From Eumeta japonica (taxonomy: Eukaryota > Arthropoda > Insecta > Lepidoptera > Psychidae): a stretch of 64,000 nt of DNA. Both the position numbers and the translations under genes were made by a program. Numbering within the stretch: the first letter of the stretch is position 1; each line of letters starts with the position of its first letter. Below the pieces are notes generated by a model. It worked only from the letters and a program-made list of their open reading frames with translations. It ran no database searches and was not told the origin of the DNA. Shown in pieces: positions 23,061-35,424 of this stretch. The stretch spans positions 186,001-250,000 of the forward strand of contig BGZK01000002.1 in the NCBI GenBank assembly GCA_005406025.1, given 5' to 3'.

Positions 23061-24850
23061 AATTTTTTTCAGCTCTAATTTAGTTGCACGCGTTCAAAGC
23101 GTGTAGGACATTTACAATTTAAGGGCATGTTAAATATTAATGTCAACACGTTTCGTTATTGCTTGAATCCTACATAATAGATTGTTGACTACAGTTAAAG
23201 CTTTCTTAGATCTGCCAGAAGAAAGTATTGTCATATGAACTAAATAAATGTACAACATTGGAGCTTCGTGGGTAGAGAAAAAGTGATCAAAATTGAGGTT
23301 GCGTGATTTAAATTCAACAGATATACTAACAACGGAATGTATGTACATGAGTGTGTAGTACTAAAACTGTATGCAGTAGAACACGAAAGTTTAAAAGCGA
23401 AAGCATAAACGTAAGGAACTGCACGGTGCACGGGAACGGAAAATATTGTTTCACCTATATATATATATGGGAATTTCGCGACCGTACCCTATCGAGGTCG
23501 CCTTCTCCATGGGAATGTTATTACGACGATGATACTGACATTAATTTATGGAGGGCGGGATTATTTATGAAGACTTTTATGTGTTACATAGTTATAAAAT
23601 CGCTTCCATGCCTCCAACATAAATCGGTTTAACAACCGCTAACTGTTTGTTATAGAATATCTTCGGTGTGATAAATATTGAAAATAATTGGGGTTATTTA
23701 ACCCGCCCAGAGTTCTTATCGTGCTATTAGATATAAACTAGTCTATTTCGCAGAGGGCGTAATTATAGGATAGAGAGAGATATCAAAACCAGAAATTATA
23801 TACATTTTAATTTAGTTCCCTATCCAAGGATATAAATGAGGTTTCAAATAATTATTGCTAGAAAAATACTCAAAAATGGGTCCCAAAGACAGGTAATGTA
23901 TATATTGATTTGTGTAATATCATTATTTTATAATTACATACATTATACAAAGTTTATAATGTAAATAGAATAATGTAAATATTATAGTAAAATGATGTTT
24001 CGTTTTTGTTAAATTTATATGAAAGTGAGGTACTCCTGGACAAGGCAATAAGTCAAAAATTGCTATTTTTCGTTCTCACCGTTCATTGTGCTCTTCGCTT
24101 TTTTTAAGTAACATCACTTCTATGTAGTGCCCAAAATTTATTGTTTCGACACATCTCGCAGTCACAGCATCTGTGACTGCACACTATGACTGCCTTTATT
24201 TATATTTAAATTTTTTTAAATATTTACTTTTTAAAATCAACGACAGGTATAGACACAGTCAGTTAAGAAGTGTTAGCTAATTACGGAGAAAATGTGATTT
24301 TTCGGATGAAGTTCGTTCCTGAGGCTTGAGGGAGGTGTGACTTCATAAAAATCATTAAGTACCTAATTAAATAGTATTATGCCCTCTTCATTCGACTTTT
24401 GGTAACTTTCTGTCTGTCTTTTTTTAACACAAGCTGGTATTTACTAAGTATTTTATATAATTCACTTTTTTATGTCTAACTCGCATCAAATTAATATATT
24501 TCCAAAAATGATTAATGAATGTTTTGATTTCATTCCTTATCTTGTAATGTTCGAATTAAAAAAAGTGCTAAAAATAAAAGTTACAGATTTTAGTCAAGAG
24601 TTCACGGCCCTAATTCAATTATAAAACAAGTAATATAATAATGTTTTCTCTATGCGATAACCTCTTGCTTGATCCAATTTTAGCCGACCGTTAACCTATT
24701 ATATTTTTAATAATCCCCGTTTAAAATTATTATCTAGACATCATCTTTCCACATAGCTGGGCAAGAGAACAAATAGTATTGTTGTACTGCGGTCTGGTAT
24801 TAATTATTAATCTGGTATTAATAAACAAAGTATTGACCAACTATCGACAC
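23061..24850. other. AT-rich non-coding DNA
   Basis: No exon is supported. A frame of 93 codons at 23351-23632 includes a Y/I run from a TATATATA tract and shows no domain. GTCACAGCATCTGTGACTGC near 24160 contains a small GTCACAG/CTGTGAC palindrome. Confidence 0.5.
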
Positions 24851-25220
24851 ATAATAAAACGAGTCGGTGTGTTTTTCACGGCTAATGCGACTACGACAGG
24901 ATCAACTCCATGGTGTATATGGAGGCACAAGTTTAAAGACTTAGAAGGACAAACAAAGCCGCACCCTGTCTCCGGGCGCCCCACACGCGCATAGTTGAAC
25001 GACGACGGCGCGCCCTTCGAGTCCGTGAGCATCCAGCGATTTGAGTATACAAAGTTTTCCATGTTCAAAGCACGCCTCGAATCCCGAATTAGCTGTCGCA
25101 AGCAAACTTACTCAAACGAGTGCGTCACCGACTCAGAATATCGAAAGCGTGACCACACGCGAGCTGTAGAACGGATGTCGATCGCGAGGAGGATAAAATT
25201 GTGTATAGGTTTTTCTCACC
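24851..25220. other. GC-richer stretch, no assigned function
   Basis: GC-richer than its flanks (CCGCACCCTGTCTCCGGGCGCCCCACACGCGC near 24960; GACGACGGCGCGCCCTTCGAGTCCG near 25000). Overlapping frames of 70 to 86 codons exist on both strands, but none has a recognisable domain. It could be regulatory DNA, a decayed transposon or an unrecognised exon. Confidence 0.25.
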
Positions 25221-28200
25221 TGATAAATATCTGAAATATTCGATACAAATTTTGTCTGTGGATCTATTCGCATGAACAGAGAATTTTCGACGCTCTGATC
25301 CAAATTTCTATCAAAATAGTGGCTGTTCTGTGCGCGAGAAGTGGTTGATCAGTAAGGAACATGAACAAAGTATATATTTTATTAATAAAAATTTAATTTG
25401 AATATTTACTTGTGACTAAACATATGATGTTCGTTGCTACCACACTGATTTCGTATTGATTCATCAATCTTGCGATTGAAATTTGGTTAGTACAAATTCT
25501 AATAGTTGTATCTCGATTTATCTTTAAGGATATTTATTATTGTAAGATAAGTTTGAACGGTTTCATTATGACTTTTCAATTTTTCTTTGATTTAAAACTG
25601 AAGACGTGCCTGTATACATTTACATATACGTCAAAGATTTGTAGTTAAAGATGATAAATATGTAGCCGTTATAGTTTTAGATGTAGTAAAAATAATTATA
25701 ATAAAGCTTTATGAACAAATTAATCAAGATCTATTTACAAGCTTTTTAGATGTCATAACGTTTTCAGTTTTATATAATAATAATTTAATTACCAGTCGAT
25801 ATGTAGATGTGTATTTTAGTACAAAAGGTAAACTGCCACTCAAAAATACGTTTACGTCGATATTATTGTATACAAAATTTTAGACATTTAAACGAGGTGA
25901 TATAATTCTGGTTTGATTTAAACTTCGTACATTTCCAGTCTCGTTTAGTTTTGTTCTCTATTACGGATTTCTCAATAGAGAAGTCTGACTAGCATTTCGA
26001 CACATTTCTTTTATAAAGATTACCGATTCAAGTGCATGCGTCATGTTTCTCACGTACATTTATTTACCATATAGGAGGTTGAGTAATTTATTTCATTGTC
26101 CCGATTACTTTTTTGTAGTTCCCGTAAAAGTTTTCATTTTTTCCTCGTTATAAATGTACGAGTATACAGCTAACAACCGTTGCGATATCTAATTTTTCCG
26201 TGTCTTCTGTTGACTTTTGCGGCACATCGATTCGATACTCTACGGTTGAAAATATTCGCCTTTAGTTGAGTCACGTCGCCGTCTCTCCACGAGAAATCTC
26301 AGGAATTTTTGTTCGGGGCCACATAAATGTTTGCACAGGGATTTATTAGAGTGTGTGTACGTGATTTTTCTGTGATATCTCCGTACAAATAATTTATTTA
26401 GTGTTGCCTAGAGGATTTCTAAGTGAATAAATAAGTAAAGTTGATGCTATATTCAAGGAAAAGTGGCTCTCCCCTACGGCGAAAGCTTTTAGAGCAAAAG
26501 AGGTCAATAGTATGTGATTCTAACTACCTATATAATGTTTTACTTATTTCAATTATTTTTATTTAGTGTTATAATATTTAAAAAGGTTTTATTGTTTACG
26601 GATATATTTATGTTGAGGTTCCATAATAAATAGTTTTATAAAACAAAGTTAATATTCGTTGGACATAGAAATGCGGACAGTGCACTTTGGATCTAGACTG
26701 TCAGTGAGGTTATTTTGTCTTTGATAATAATGGAATACCTCATAAATAATATTAATACATACAATTCTTATTTTTCGTTTTTACGCGTTTCTTTAATTAT
26801 TTATATATTGCGTAGTTCTTATTTTTCACTCGTAGAAGCGTAAATTCTTTTACTTTTACGGTTGTGTTTCAATTTAGAAACACAAAAAAGAAATTTTATT
26901 TTGCACACGTAGTCGATGTCTTGATATCTTACATGTTATTTTACAGACGATTTTTAATGAAAAGTAAAAATAGAGCTTAATTAGAAATGTGCTTCTTTTA
27001 TTTCCATTGAAATTTTGAAGCAGTTAGACTTAGAAACCTATCTCGGTAGGGCATGGCACAAGTTTTTTTCAAATTTACTTCAAATAATCAATTCTGTTTT
27101 ACGAAATTTCTACATCTATTCATCAAGATCTTGAGGTAAGGTAATTTTCTGTGGCCGAATGATGATTATGCAAATGATCGACAAAGCTATTAGAAGACAA
27201 ATTGATACGGTGTGTACTGCGCAATGTTACAAACAAATAACCGAAATCAAATAGCATTAGACATGATGTGAAATTTCAATGCAACGTTCGCTGTACATTG
27301 AGCCCCAATTTAGTCCAAATTCCTCTTTTTTGTACAGACGCAGTCAAAATATGTTACAAGGGAATTCGAATAATTGAAACATTTTATTATTACAAACGAA
27401 TCGTTTACATGGCTTCATTATGTATACCATACGGTAGATAACTGATTCGTGCGAGTCGACCCAGTATACTTTTGTTTATAAGTTTTCTTTATAAGAGGTG
27501 AAGTTAATCTTCAAAATTACGTCTCAATCATGGATTTTGAAGCTGTAGTAAAGGAGTTACGGCTTATACTGAAAAAAATCATGTTGTTTCAACAAAACCG
27601 TTTTTGCTTGTGATTTATAGTTAATATCACACAAGAATTTATTTAAAATTGTAATTTCGTGGGTTGTTTTAAACGTAAAAGTATGGTTGTAATTAAATAT
27701 AGTCAACTTAAATGAATTGTTAGTAAGAAGTTCGATTTGTAAGTAATATTAAATAATGAGAGTAGTGAAATTGACCAGTAACTTTTTTTGTAAAAGCAAC
27801 AAAATATTTGTAGTAGTACATACTAGAAATTTTAGTTAATTTAAAATTTGTTTTATTATATACACAAAACAGTTCTCATAATAAACATAATAAGCGTCAA
27901 ATGCAACAATGACTAAAACAAATGTCAAAGATTAAAGTTTTATTAAATAGATTTTACCAATATAATTTTTTTATAAAAGTAACCATAATAAATTGAGCTC
28001 AATCAATTTGTAAAATATACGTACATAATAATATGTGACTCAATACAAAATCTTTTGTGAAATAAGATTATATTATAAGCTTAAGTTAAAAATATAGTAA
28101 AATACGTAATATGTTATGTTAAAAATTCATTTCATATTAGTTTTTAAAGTAATTATAAATCGGTTAAGCCATTCTAACTTAAAAATTACCTTGTCAATAG

Positions 28201-28670
28201 AACTTTTATAAAGGTAGGGCAGGAAATATTAAGGAAACAATAAACATCTTTGTAAAAATAACACCTGTATTATGGTATACTAGTTTTATTTTACGAAGAT
28301 TATTTATTATGAATATTAACAAATAAAAATTTAAAGTGACAATTAACTTTGATTAAAATTGTTTTAAAATATCTTAAAAATTCAAATATTAATCTTGGTT
28401 AACAGGTAATTATGCAAAGTTTACAATAGCAACGGTAATTTATAAAATACAATCACACTTCTTATGGTAATTCCAAAAAAAAAACGTTTTTCCTTAATAT
28501 CATGAAACAATATTGTATTATTTATACACAAGACTCTTTTGTTAATAAAAATATTTTGTTATTAACGAACTATTTTTAATATTGTTTGGTAGACGGCTTT
28601 AACAAAAAAAATTACATCGCGTTATAGGTGTCCACGATAAGACAGACAATTCTAAGAGCCTCTCTGTGCT
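25221..28670. other. Long AT-rich non-coding stretch
   Basis: About 3.4 kb with no exon, no long frame and no clear transposon. A mildly GC-richer patch occurs at 26215-26335 (TGAGTCACGTCGCCGTCTC, GTTCGGGGCCACATAAATG). From 27,600 onward the base composition becomes extremely AT-rich. Confidence 0.6.
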
Positions 28671-28780
28671 ATTCCTTTCGGCTTTTTGGCTGAGATCAAG
28701 TGCAGTATTTGTTCATTTTAGCTTATTATCTGAAAGCTCCCGCATCACGGAACCGGTATATTAAGCTGATTTTTGTAGTA
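28671..28780 (+). pseudogene. U2 spliceosomal snRNA, 5' half, divergent copy
   Basis: The sequence follows the 5' part of U2 snRNA, which pairs with the intron branch point in the spliceosome. Its order is TTTCGGCTTTTTGGCTGAGA (stem I), TCAAGTGCAGTATTTGTTC (branch-point region), TTTTAGCTTATTATCTGAAA (stem IIa), a diverged stem IIb, then ATTAAGCTGATTTTTG (Sm-site region). The invariant branch-recognition GTAGTA reads GCAGTA and the Sm word ATTTTTGG reads ATTTTTGT, and the 3' stems III and IV are not recognisable. Stems I and IIa can still form with some G-U pairs. No snRNA promoter element was recognised upstream. The most likely reading is a truncated pseudogene; a divergent functional variant is much less likely. 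Confidence 0.75.
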
Positions 28781-29440
28781 TTTTGGTAAATTAAGTGAAC
28801 ACAGTTCTGTTAGAAATACAAAAGTAATTTTGTTAAAGTAATAAAATATTTTAATTGCATAAATCAAGCACTAGTAATATAAAACTAAAAACATTTAGTT
28901 GAAAATAGAGATATCCCTTGTATATATCACTATACCAGATAAGTAAAAAGAACTCTCCTTATATAGATTTCATAATTAATTATTGTGCGCTAGTTTAAAG
29001 TTTTACCATAAACTACATAATACAAGAATCTCATTTAAAGTAATCGAATTTTTGTTAAAATGACTTTTCATTTCTTTAAGCGGTTGGCTAATAACACAAT
29101 ACGAAATGTTAATTCACTTTAGCACAGACTAAATAATTAACATTATGTAAATTACATTAATACATTTATTAACTTTAATAATTTATATTAATTTGAACTA
29201 CATTAATAAAGTGTTATTTTAGCAGTATTTATTTAATAAAAATAACATCGTAGTTATGTAACTTTTGCTACCTTAGTAAATTGCTTATGTTGTTATTATA
29301 ACCAAAGTTGTTTTTAAATATAAAGATAAAAAAAAAACCTATAAAAAGTAATATATAAAGATTACTTTAGTTTCAGGTTAAGTACAATATGTTTAGAAAA
29401 AAACTAAGTACCTACGTCTTTTTTTTTAAATTGGGCTCCG
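28781..29440. other. Extremely AT-rich non-coding DNA
   Basis: No recognisable feature. Confidence 0.6.
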
Positions 29441-29573
29441 GACAGCCCGTCGTAAAATAATACAGCCGTAGGGGGCGTCCGTATCAAAGAGTAAGTGGCG
29501 ACCTCTGGTGGCGGCCGGCGGCCTGTCGTTTAGATAACGAGATTAAAAGACTAGCTTTAACGGTGGCTCGAGC

Positions 29574-29619
29574 ATGGAGTTGCTAATTGGATTGATTGCT
29601 GCCTCCTTATGTAATTCAG
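29574..29619 (+). CDS. Candidate first coding exon, signal-peptide-like
   Basis: In a short GC-rich patch (29440-29570, with GTGGCGACCTCTGGTGGCGG), an ATG in context GAGCATGG opens 15 codons, MELLIGLIAASLCNS, and then a possible donor TTCAG followed by GTAGAGT. The residues form a hydrophobic core and small residues, as in a signal peptide, and the exon would end in phase 1, which is common for signal-peptide exons. Without splicing the frame stops after another 19 codons. No second exon was found and chance is a real possibility. If real, it belongs to a plus-strand gene, opposite to the Ig exon. Confidence 0.2.
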
Positions 29620-30086
29620 GTAGAGTCCTATTTTCAGTTTGCAGAGCCGACGGCTATGTATTAGGTCCAACGTTTGTTTGTACGTAAATTAATTTGAATG
29701 TGACTACGAATGGTGGGTAAGTTTACGATATAGTGCAGCAAACTAAGTGTTATTTTATAGGACATATAAGTGTCGATTAAACCCAGCACCTTTCCGTCGG
29801 GGCATCACCTCTCACGATCTCACGAAGCCTTGCATGTTAAGGTATGCACGCTGGCCCGGTGTGCATCGCGGGCTGCGCTTGACGTCGTCGCTAATTTGAC
29901 AATGATATCCCGAACCCATGGCTTAGTGTGACATTCCAGACTCGGAGCGAATAATTGGATTTCCCTTAAGTTAAGTTTGAAACTAAGGATAGCCTTACTT
30001 AATGTATTTTCTAAATACAAAATATTATATATCGTTATGAAAATTCATATTACAATGATTATTGGTATTATAAATTATGTTCATAG

Positions 30087-30092
<6 letters not shown>
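29620..30092. other. Mixed non-coding DNA
   Basis: 29770-29930 is GC-richer (CCTTTCCGTCGGGGCATCACC, CGCTGGCCCGGTGTGCATCGCGGGC). A 66-codon minus-strand frame crosses it but has no recognised domain. Otherwise AT-rich. Confidence 0.4.

Positions 30093-30140
<48 letters not shown>
30093..30140. repeat. AT microsatellite
   Basis: An uninterrupted AT run of 24 units. Confidence 0.95.
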
Positions 30141-30142
<2 letters not shown>

Positions 30143-31425
30143 ACATATATATAAATATTTAATTCATAATTTACTTATCAACAGCAACTGCAGATTGGCG
30201 ATAGATTTGGGATACCTAAGAAAAAAAAATTTTGCTACGAAAACATTGTCTAACAAAAATGTAAGAAGTATAAGAATATTGAAAATATCTTTCTGACTAC
30301 CTTAATTTTGTACAGCCGGTCTAAAAGGAGATTCATTATTTCTGATATTTTAAACAGACATATTAATTGTGGTTATGTTTGGTGTATCACCTGGCTGCAG
30401 GTGTACGCCCACACACATTTCAGGTGGAGGGTTAACTTAAATTCTCCGGGTTGGCACAGTGCGGGTCGAGGGTTGGTATAGGAAATCCTACACTATTAAA
30501 TGAGCGATTCTTGCGTATATATCTATATACAGACAGAAAAATACATGGCTATGTCAGCGGAGGGAAAAGAGATGTTGATGTCAATTTTCACTTCGACGGA
30601 GTCAAATTTGCGTCTTTTCTGAAAAAACGCAATTTCGCAATTTCACGCGCACTATTTGTTTTTCGTGAGGTTCCTATCATGCTAGCAACATCATATAGCG
30701 TCAACGTGTAAACTTTTGAGGTACTGCGTTGTTGGTAATATTAAATTTTGTGAGATGGCGTTATTAAATTGTCCGAATGAGAATTTATTACTTTAAGTGA
30801 GTAATTATTGATATACATCGCTCTCTTGAACGATCTCTCCTAAGGATTTTAATGGCAATTTGTAATTTGTTACAGTTCTGTTTTTCTTTATGTATATAAA
30901 TGTCTTTCCAGAAAATAAAACGTGAATATACACAAAAAACACGTATTTAGATTTTCAAATTTATTGGTGTTTCTCTTAAAAACTGAAAATCAATAGTTTG
31001 TGTGCATGACATGTCGTCTACAGTATTTTCGAAAGTAAGACGACCGACTACATTAAAAGTACTCTTTTCAAATGAAAATAGACATAACCGCAACACAGCG
31101 TGGAAGGAAGTATTAGATTAAAACCCGATTTCACTGTGGTGAAACTAGGTCTAACTTAAAAAAATAAACTAAAACTGCAATTATATGTACTTAACATTGC
31201 ACAATTTTCATTTAATATAAAAAAAAAAGATGGGCGACGCTCGATCATCGAGCTACCGATATATTTAATTTGCAATGGCCAATGCTAAACATCTATGTAG
31301 AGTGTGAACTAAATTATACTCGGGTACTTTCCGCTTTTATTGTCAGTTTCACAGCAAATAAAAAGCTCTCATCGGCAAAATTTGCTCATACCCTAAAAAA
31401 ATAAAGACTTTCCGCGTTTGATACT
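30141..31425. other. AT-rich non-coding DNA
   Basis: No exon is supported. 30380-30480 is GC-richer (CACCTGGCTGCAGGTGTACGCCC contains the near-palindrome CACCTGGCTGCAGGTG with two E-box-like halves). Confidence 0.5.
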
Positions 31426-31655
31426 CCTTGTTGACTCGTCCCTCGGGCCCTATAACTAGATACGATATAGGGAATTGGGCCCAATCGAGATTCCTTCGGG
31501 CGAAATATTATCGGAAAGTCGCTAGTACTAACCTCGCCCGATAGGGGGCCTCCGGCGCCGTAGCTCTTATGTTCTAGCTCATATCTGCATGCGCTTGCGC
31601 CCGATGTTAGCTAAACAGCGTGCGACAAGGTAAACGCCGATTTACGGAAATGGAG
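31426..31655. promoter_or_regulatory. CpG-rich island, candidate regulatory element
   Basis: Sequence such as CCTCGGGCCCTATAACTAG, CTTCGGGCGAAATATTATCGG, CTCGCCCGATAGGGGGCC and CATGCGCTTGCGCCCGATG contrasts with the AT-rich flanks. No reading frame with domain character. Function inferred from composition only. Confidence 0.25.
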
Positions 31656-32755
31656 AATTCATATAATCGATTAACCGTGGTGATTAAAAAGCGAAAGAGA
31701 AGAAAATGTATGTGCGTCGGAAGAGAATTTTATCGCAGTGATGTAGTGGTGCTTAATGTGTTTCTTAGTTAAGAAATACACTTTAATTTTAACAACTACT
31801 GCTTTTATGGCCTTCATCTCAGTCAGTATTTGAAAAATCTTAAGGTGCACACGTCCTAAGGCTCAATCAAGTTGTATGGGTTACTTTAGTTTGATTAAGT
31901 GAAACAGAGAATGAAACAAAATTTATTATCCTCAGGAATTGATAGAAATAAGAAATATAAATTTATCAGTAAACTGAGTACAGTGACATCTACAAGCGCC
32001 GAACTGGTAGTTTTACCAATTTGTTGTTTAGTGACGCGTAAAAAATACATGCGTATCATAGTAAATGTTAAGAAACCTAATTTTTATAAACAAACCTCAA
32101 GGATTAGGTATTCAATGATATTCAATGCGAAACTGATTCTAAAGTTAATAAAAAAATATTCCAACGCGTGAAGTTTTTTTTTTTGCAAAAAGAGAATGAA
32201 TAAATGTTGTATATGAAACATTGCCAACCGAAAAAATGCTGCTTATAAAAATAAAATTTACTTCTATTTCATACGATACACGCTCTGAACGAATAAGAAA
32301 CAAAACAAGGTCTGTTTTATATCAGAGTAAAAAACGATTGTTCGAAATGAAAACAGAGACGACAGAGAGGCGGGTAGACAATAAAAGAAAATTAGTATAA
32401 TACAGAAAATTTCATATTTGCTAAATTACAAATTGATAAGAACTCCGAGCTGCAGCAAAGTACGAATATTTCTAATAACATTAATTTCCATTAAAATGCT
32501 TTTTTTGTTTGTTGTCAATAATTTAAATAAAATCTTATACAAAAGAATTTTTATTTGCTTGTTTCGTCTTCTATACGCGTTCTTGTATCGTTTACCGGCC
32601 TGAGTTGTAACTTTGAACAGTTGTTGTTAACATTTGCACGAAAGTTTCTAATATAGTATCGATAGATGGGGCACGAGCCGTTTCAACAAATGAATCTACG
32701 TCATATAGATTACCAGCAGTTTAAACGTCTTCGATGAGCGAGTATGCGCTCTTTC
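31656..32755. other. AT-rich non-coding DNA
   Basis: No recognised feature. The 90-codon plus-strand frame at 31899-32171 is Lys/Ile-rich and has no domain. Confidence 0.55.
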
Positions 32756-33010
32756 AGGATAATTTGATTGGAATTGTATAAAAGCCGAAACCAAGATCAG
32801 TATCATAGCGATAACGACACAGAAATCGGCGTCTAAATCGAGACCAAGATCGTCTTCGGATTCTAGAGCGAGAGTGGGATTAGAGTTGAAGGTGATATCA
32901 TGATCGGTATGAAAACTGGGACTAGAGTCGTATCGAGGACGAAGACAGAAACAGAAATTAAGAACTGACCCGGAATAGGGATCACGGCTTACTGAGATAT
33001 ATGATAGATA
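32756..33010. repeat. Degenerate hexanucleotide array, TCGAGA-like
   Basis: Consecutive six-base words such as TCTAAA, TCGAGA, CCAAGA, TCGTCT, TCGGAT, TCTAGA, GCGAGA, GTGGGA, and later CGAGGA, CGAAGA, CAGAAA, CAGAAA. This is the clearest of the hexanucleotide arrays in the window. Translated, the array would give Arg-rich dipeptides, but stop codons interrupt every frame, so it is not coding. Confidence 0.6.
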
Positions 33011-33694
33011 AGGAGATTCATTCTCTATTCACACGGGCGGAGCCGTAGGCAAAAGCTAACTCGTACTCGATAAAAACAACCAAATTGAGGCGTAGAGCGT
33101 TTTACGATTCGGGCGAAGTAAAGTTATAAGAGGCTTCAGAATTATTATTACATAAAAGCCTTTGAACAAGTTAGATTAAAACGAAGATGAAACTTAATAC
33201 AGGATCAGAGTAATAGCACACGTGTTCTTAGATAAATTAAAACGGGTACACGCGTTTTAATGGCAGGCGCTGCGTAAACATTCTGATTAACATCACAAAA
33301 GGGATTCGGATAATTATATGTCTAACATTAAAATGTATGTAAACATTATTCATGTTAATTTCCCTCAGATAAAGGCTTTTCTGATGTTTAATTTGCGGGA
33401 ATGCACGATTTTATTGCATTTTTATTCTAATAAGAGTCGTTATATTTCGAAATGGACATCCATTATTTAGGGGGATTTAATGAAAGTATTAAATAAAAGT
33501 CTTCACGAATTGCGATGTGGATATTCGTTACAGGGCATTTTACTTGTATACTGTGACACTTGTGTATAATATTGTACTATTGCCGTGTTGGGGTTGTCCC
33601 ACTTCACTCCTGACGCATACTTTTGATTTTTTTTTTGCATACATTTGATTCATCTCAGGTCATAAACTCCTTGGTCAGTTTACTTGTGGTCAAG
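33011..33694. other. AT-rich non-coding DNA
   Basis: No feature recognised. Confidence 0.55.
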
Positions 33695-33870
33695 ATTCGA
33701 GAGCAGTGGTAGCTCAGTGTCTGGGGTCGTTGCATGGAGTCGGAAGGTACTGGGTTCGATCCTATCGATTGTTTTGCGTTTCCCGTGGAAATCTAAAAGT
33801 TTACGATTTTTGTTTGGGTTTTGCTATAAGCCCCAACAATAATGATGCCGTATAGACAATATTTATTCAA
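33695..33870 (+). mobile_element. tRNA-derived SINE
   Basis: An RNA polymerase III promoter is visible: an A-box-like TGGTAGCTCAGTGTCTGGG at 33707-33725 and a perfect B box GGTTCGATCC at 33753-33762, separated as in tRNA genes. The head does not complete a tRNA, since no acceptor stem closes it. It is followed by a non-tRNA body (TTTCCCGTGGAAATC, TTTGGGTTTTGCTATAAGCC, CCCAACAATAATGATGCCG). This is the structure of a short interspersed element that is mobilised by LINE enzymes. The 3' limit is uncertain. Confidence 0.7.
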
Positions 33871-34879
33871 AAATACAAAATCACTATGTTAAGAGATAGG
33901 AAGGGAACAGTCGCTTTTCGTACATTTATTAAATATCTTTCAAGCTACGGTTTTGAAGAATATGAATAAAAAAATATTGATATTTACCACAACAAACCCT
34001 TTTGTATGATAAGTTATATGATACATTTGACCAAAGTTTCTTTTTAATTTCCTTATTAGCCTTCAAAATTAATCCAATAATTAGAATTAGATTATTTACG
34101 CTATAGCGTAGTCGGTCTTTTAGGACCGTGATAGGTTTACCTGACTCTGTGTTTGTATCAAATAGCATATTTTCTCATCTAGCACATCAGGAGGAATGGG
34201 CTGTGACATAACAACAAACAGAAATACATAAGAATGATTCTACGTAAAGGTTCCGTTTCTATTTTGGATTATTAATTGAAAAAATTAATTATACTGTTAT
34301 ATAATTGTATTTAATAATTAAAATACTGATCCACATCAAATTTACATTTTGGCGTTTTATTTCTCTATGAGAAATTTTATGTCGAACGAAGCCAAATAAA
34401 AAAATCATAGTAATGGAATAAGTATACTTTGTTACATAAAATATGTTATAAAAATGATGTTTACGTTAATAAAAAATGTAATAAACTAGTTTAAAAATGT
34501 AAATAATTATTCGTAATAATTGATAATAAGAGTTTAATTTATGATTCACACAATCGATTTTGGCAACATTAAATTGAACGCCCACATAAAGGTATGCAAG
34601 AAATATTTATCTTTCAGCTGGGACAAATATTATTGCATGATTTGTTCAAAATTTAAATACCCGATACACGGTATCGTTAACTTAACTATGCACTGTAACT
34701 TTTTGTGGAGTATATTGTTCAATTGGAAAATTTTTGATTTTCAGTTATTATAGGCTTTAAAACATTCTGATCTATATAATTAAGAGAATTAGGAATATAT
34801 TTTTCTCCAGCGTATCTACAAAAATATATGGGTTTTTATGATAAAATTTGGTACCACCGAAAAGGTCTGGATCCGAATT

Positions 34880-34881
<2 letters not shown>
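33871..34881. other. AT-rich non-coding DNA
   Basis: No exon, RNA gene or clear transposon. Frames of 70 to 79 codons here are AT-driven and show no domain. Confidence 0.55.

Positions 34882-34936
<55 letters not shown>
34882..34936. repeat. TA microsatellite
   Basis: An uninterrupted TA run of about 27 units, then GTATGTATC. Confidence 0.95.
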
Positions 34937-34944
<8 letters not shown>

Positions 34945-35219
34945 CAATATATATTTAGATAAAGGTGCGAGATAATAACGAATTTATGCATGTTATAATA
35001 CTTGCAAAATAAGTAAGCATAAAGCTAACGGCGTTGATAAATTCTATATTTCATAAGACTCAAATTAATTTAGATTCGCTGAAGAGCATTTACTACAGTC
35101 ACCTATCATTCACCACAACTAAACACAGGAAACAGAGTTATCATAGCTCGCGTAACGAACCGTACTTAAAAGCGCCGTCCTTAACCAGCAATTAAGTTTT
35201 ACAGCACGACGGAAACGTA

Positions 35220-35424
35220 AGAGAGCTTTTATAGGGTTGCGCCGTGCGTTCGCTTGTTCGAGCTTCGTTTATGAGCGAAACTTTGTCGGCTCGAATATAA
35301 CTGCCGAATCATGGGCGCGCCCGCCCGCGCTCGCGCCGTGAGAAACTGCTGCAAGCTGTCACCTGCCGGCGGGTGATTGACGGTGCAACTTTATATGGAT
35401 AATAAGACACCGTACGCGGCAGTC
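35220..35424 (+). promoter_or_regulatory. Candidate core promoter in a CpG-rich island
   Basis: A CpG-rich stretch (TTGCGCCGTGCGTTCGC, GGGCGCGCCCGCCCGCGCTCG) leads to a TATA-like TTATATGG at 35391-35398. Thirty bases downstream is GGCAGTCG at 35418-35424, close to the arthropod initiator KCAGTY with the A at 35421. A further GGGACGT about 22 bases past the start resembles a downstream element but sits slightly off the usual spacing. TATA and initiator at the correct distance inside a CpG-rich island make this the best promoter candidate in the window. It points away from the Ig gene's transcription direction. Confidence 0.4.

Noticed and set aside
24841..25234. Overlapping frames on both strands in a GC-richer stretch
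   Set aside because: No family recognised, no matching splice sites, and coding bias is not consistent in any one frame.
33703..33775. A true tRNA gene
   Set aside because: A and B boxes are present, but no acceptor stem or proper anticodon arm can be formed, and a SINE-like body follows.
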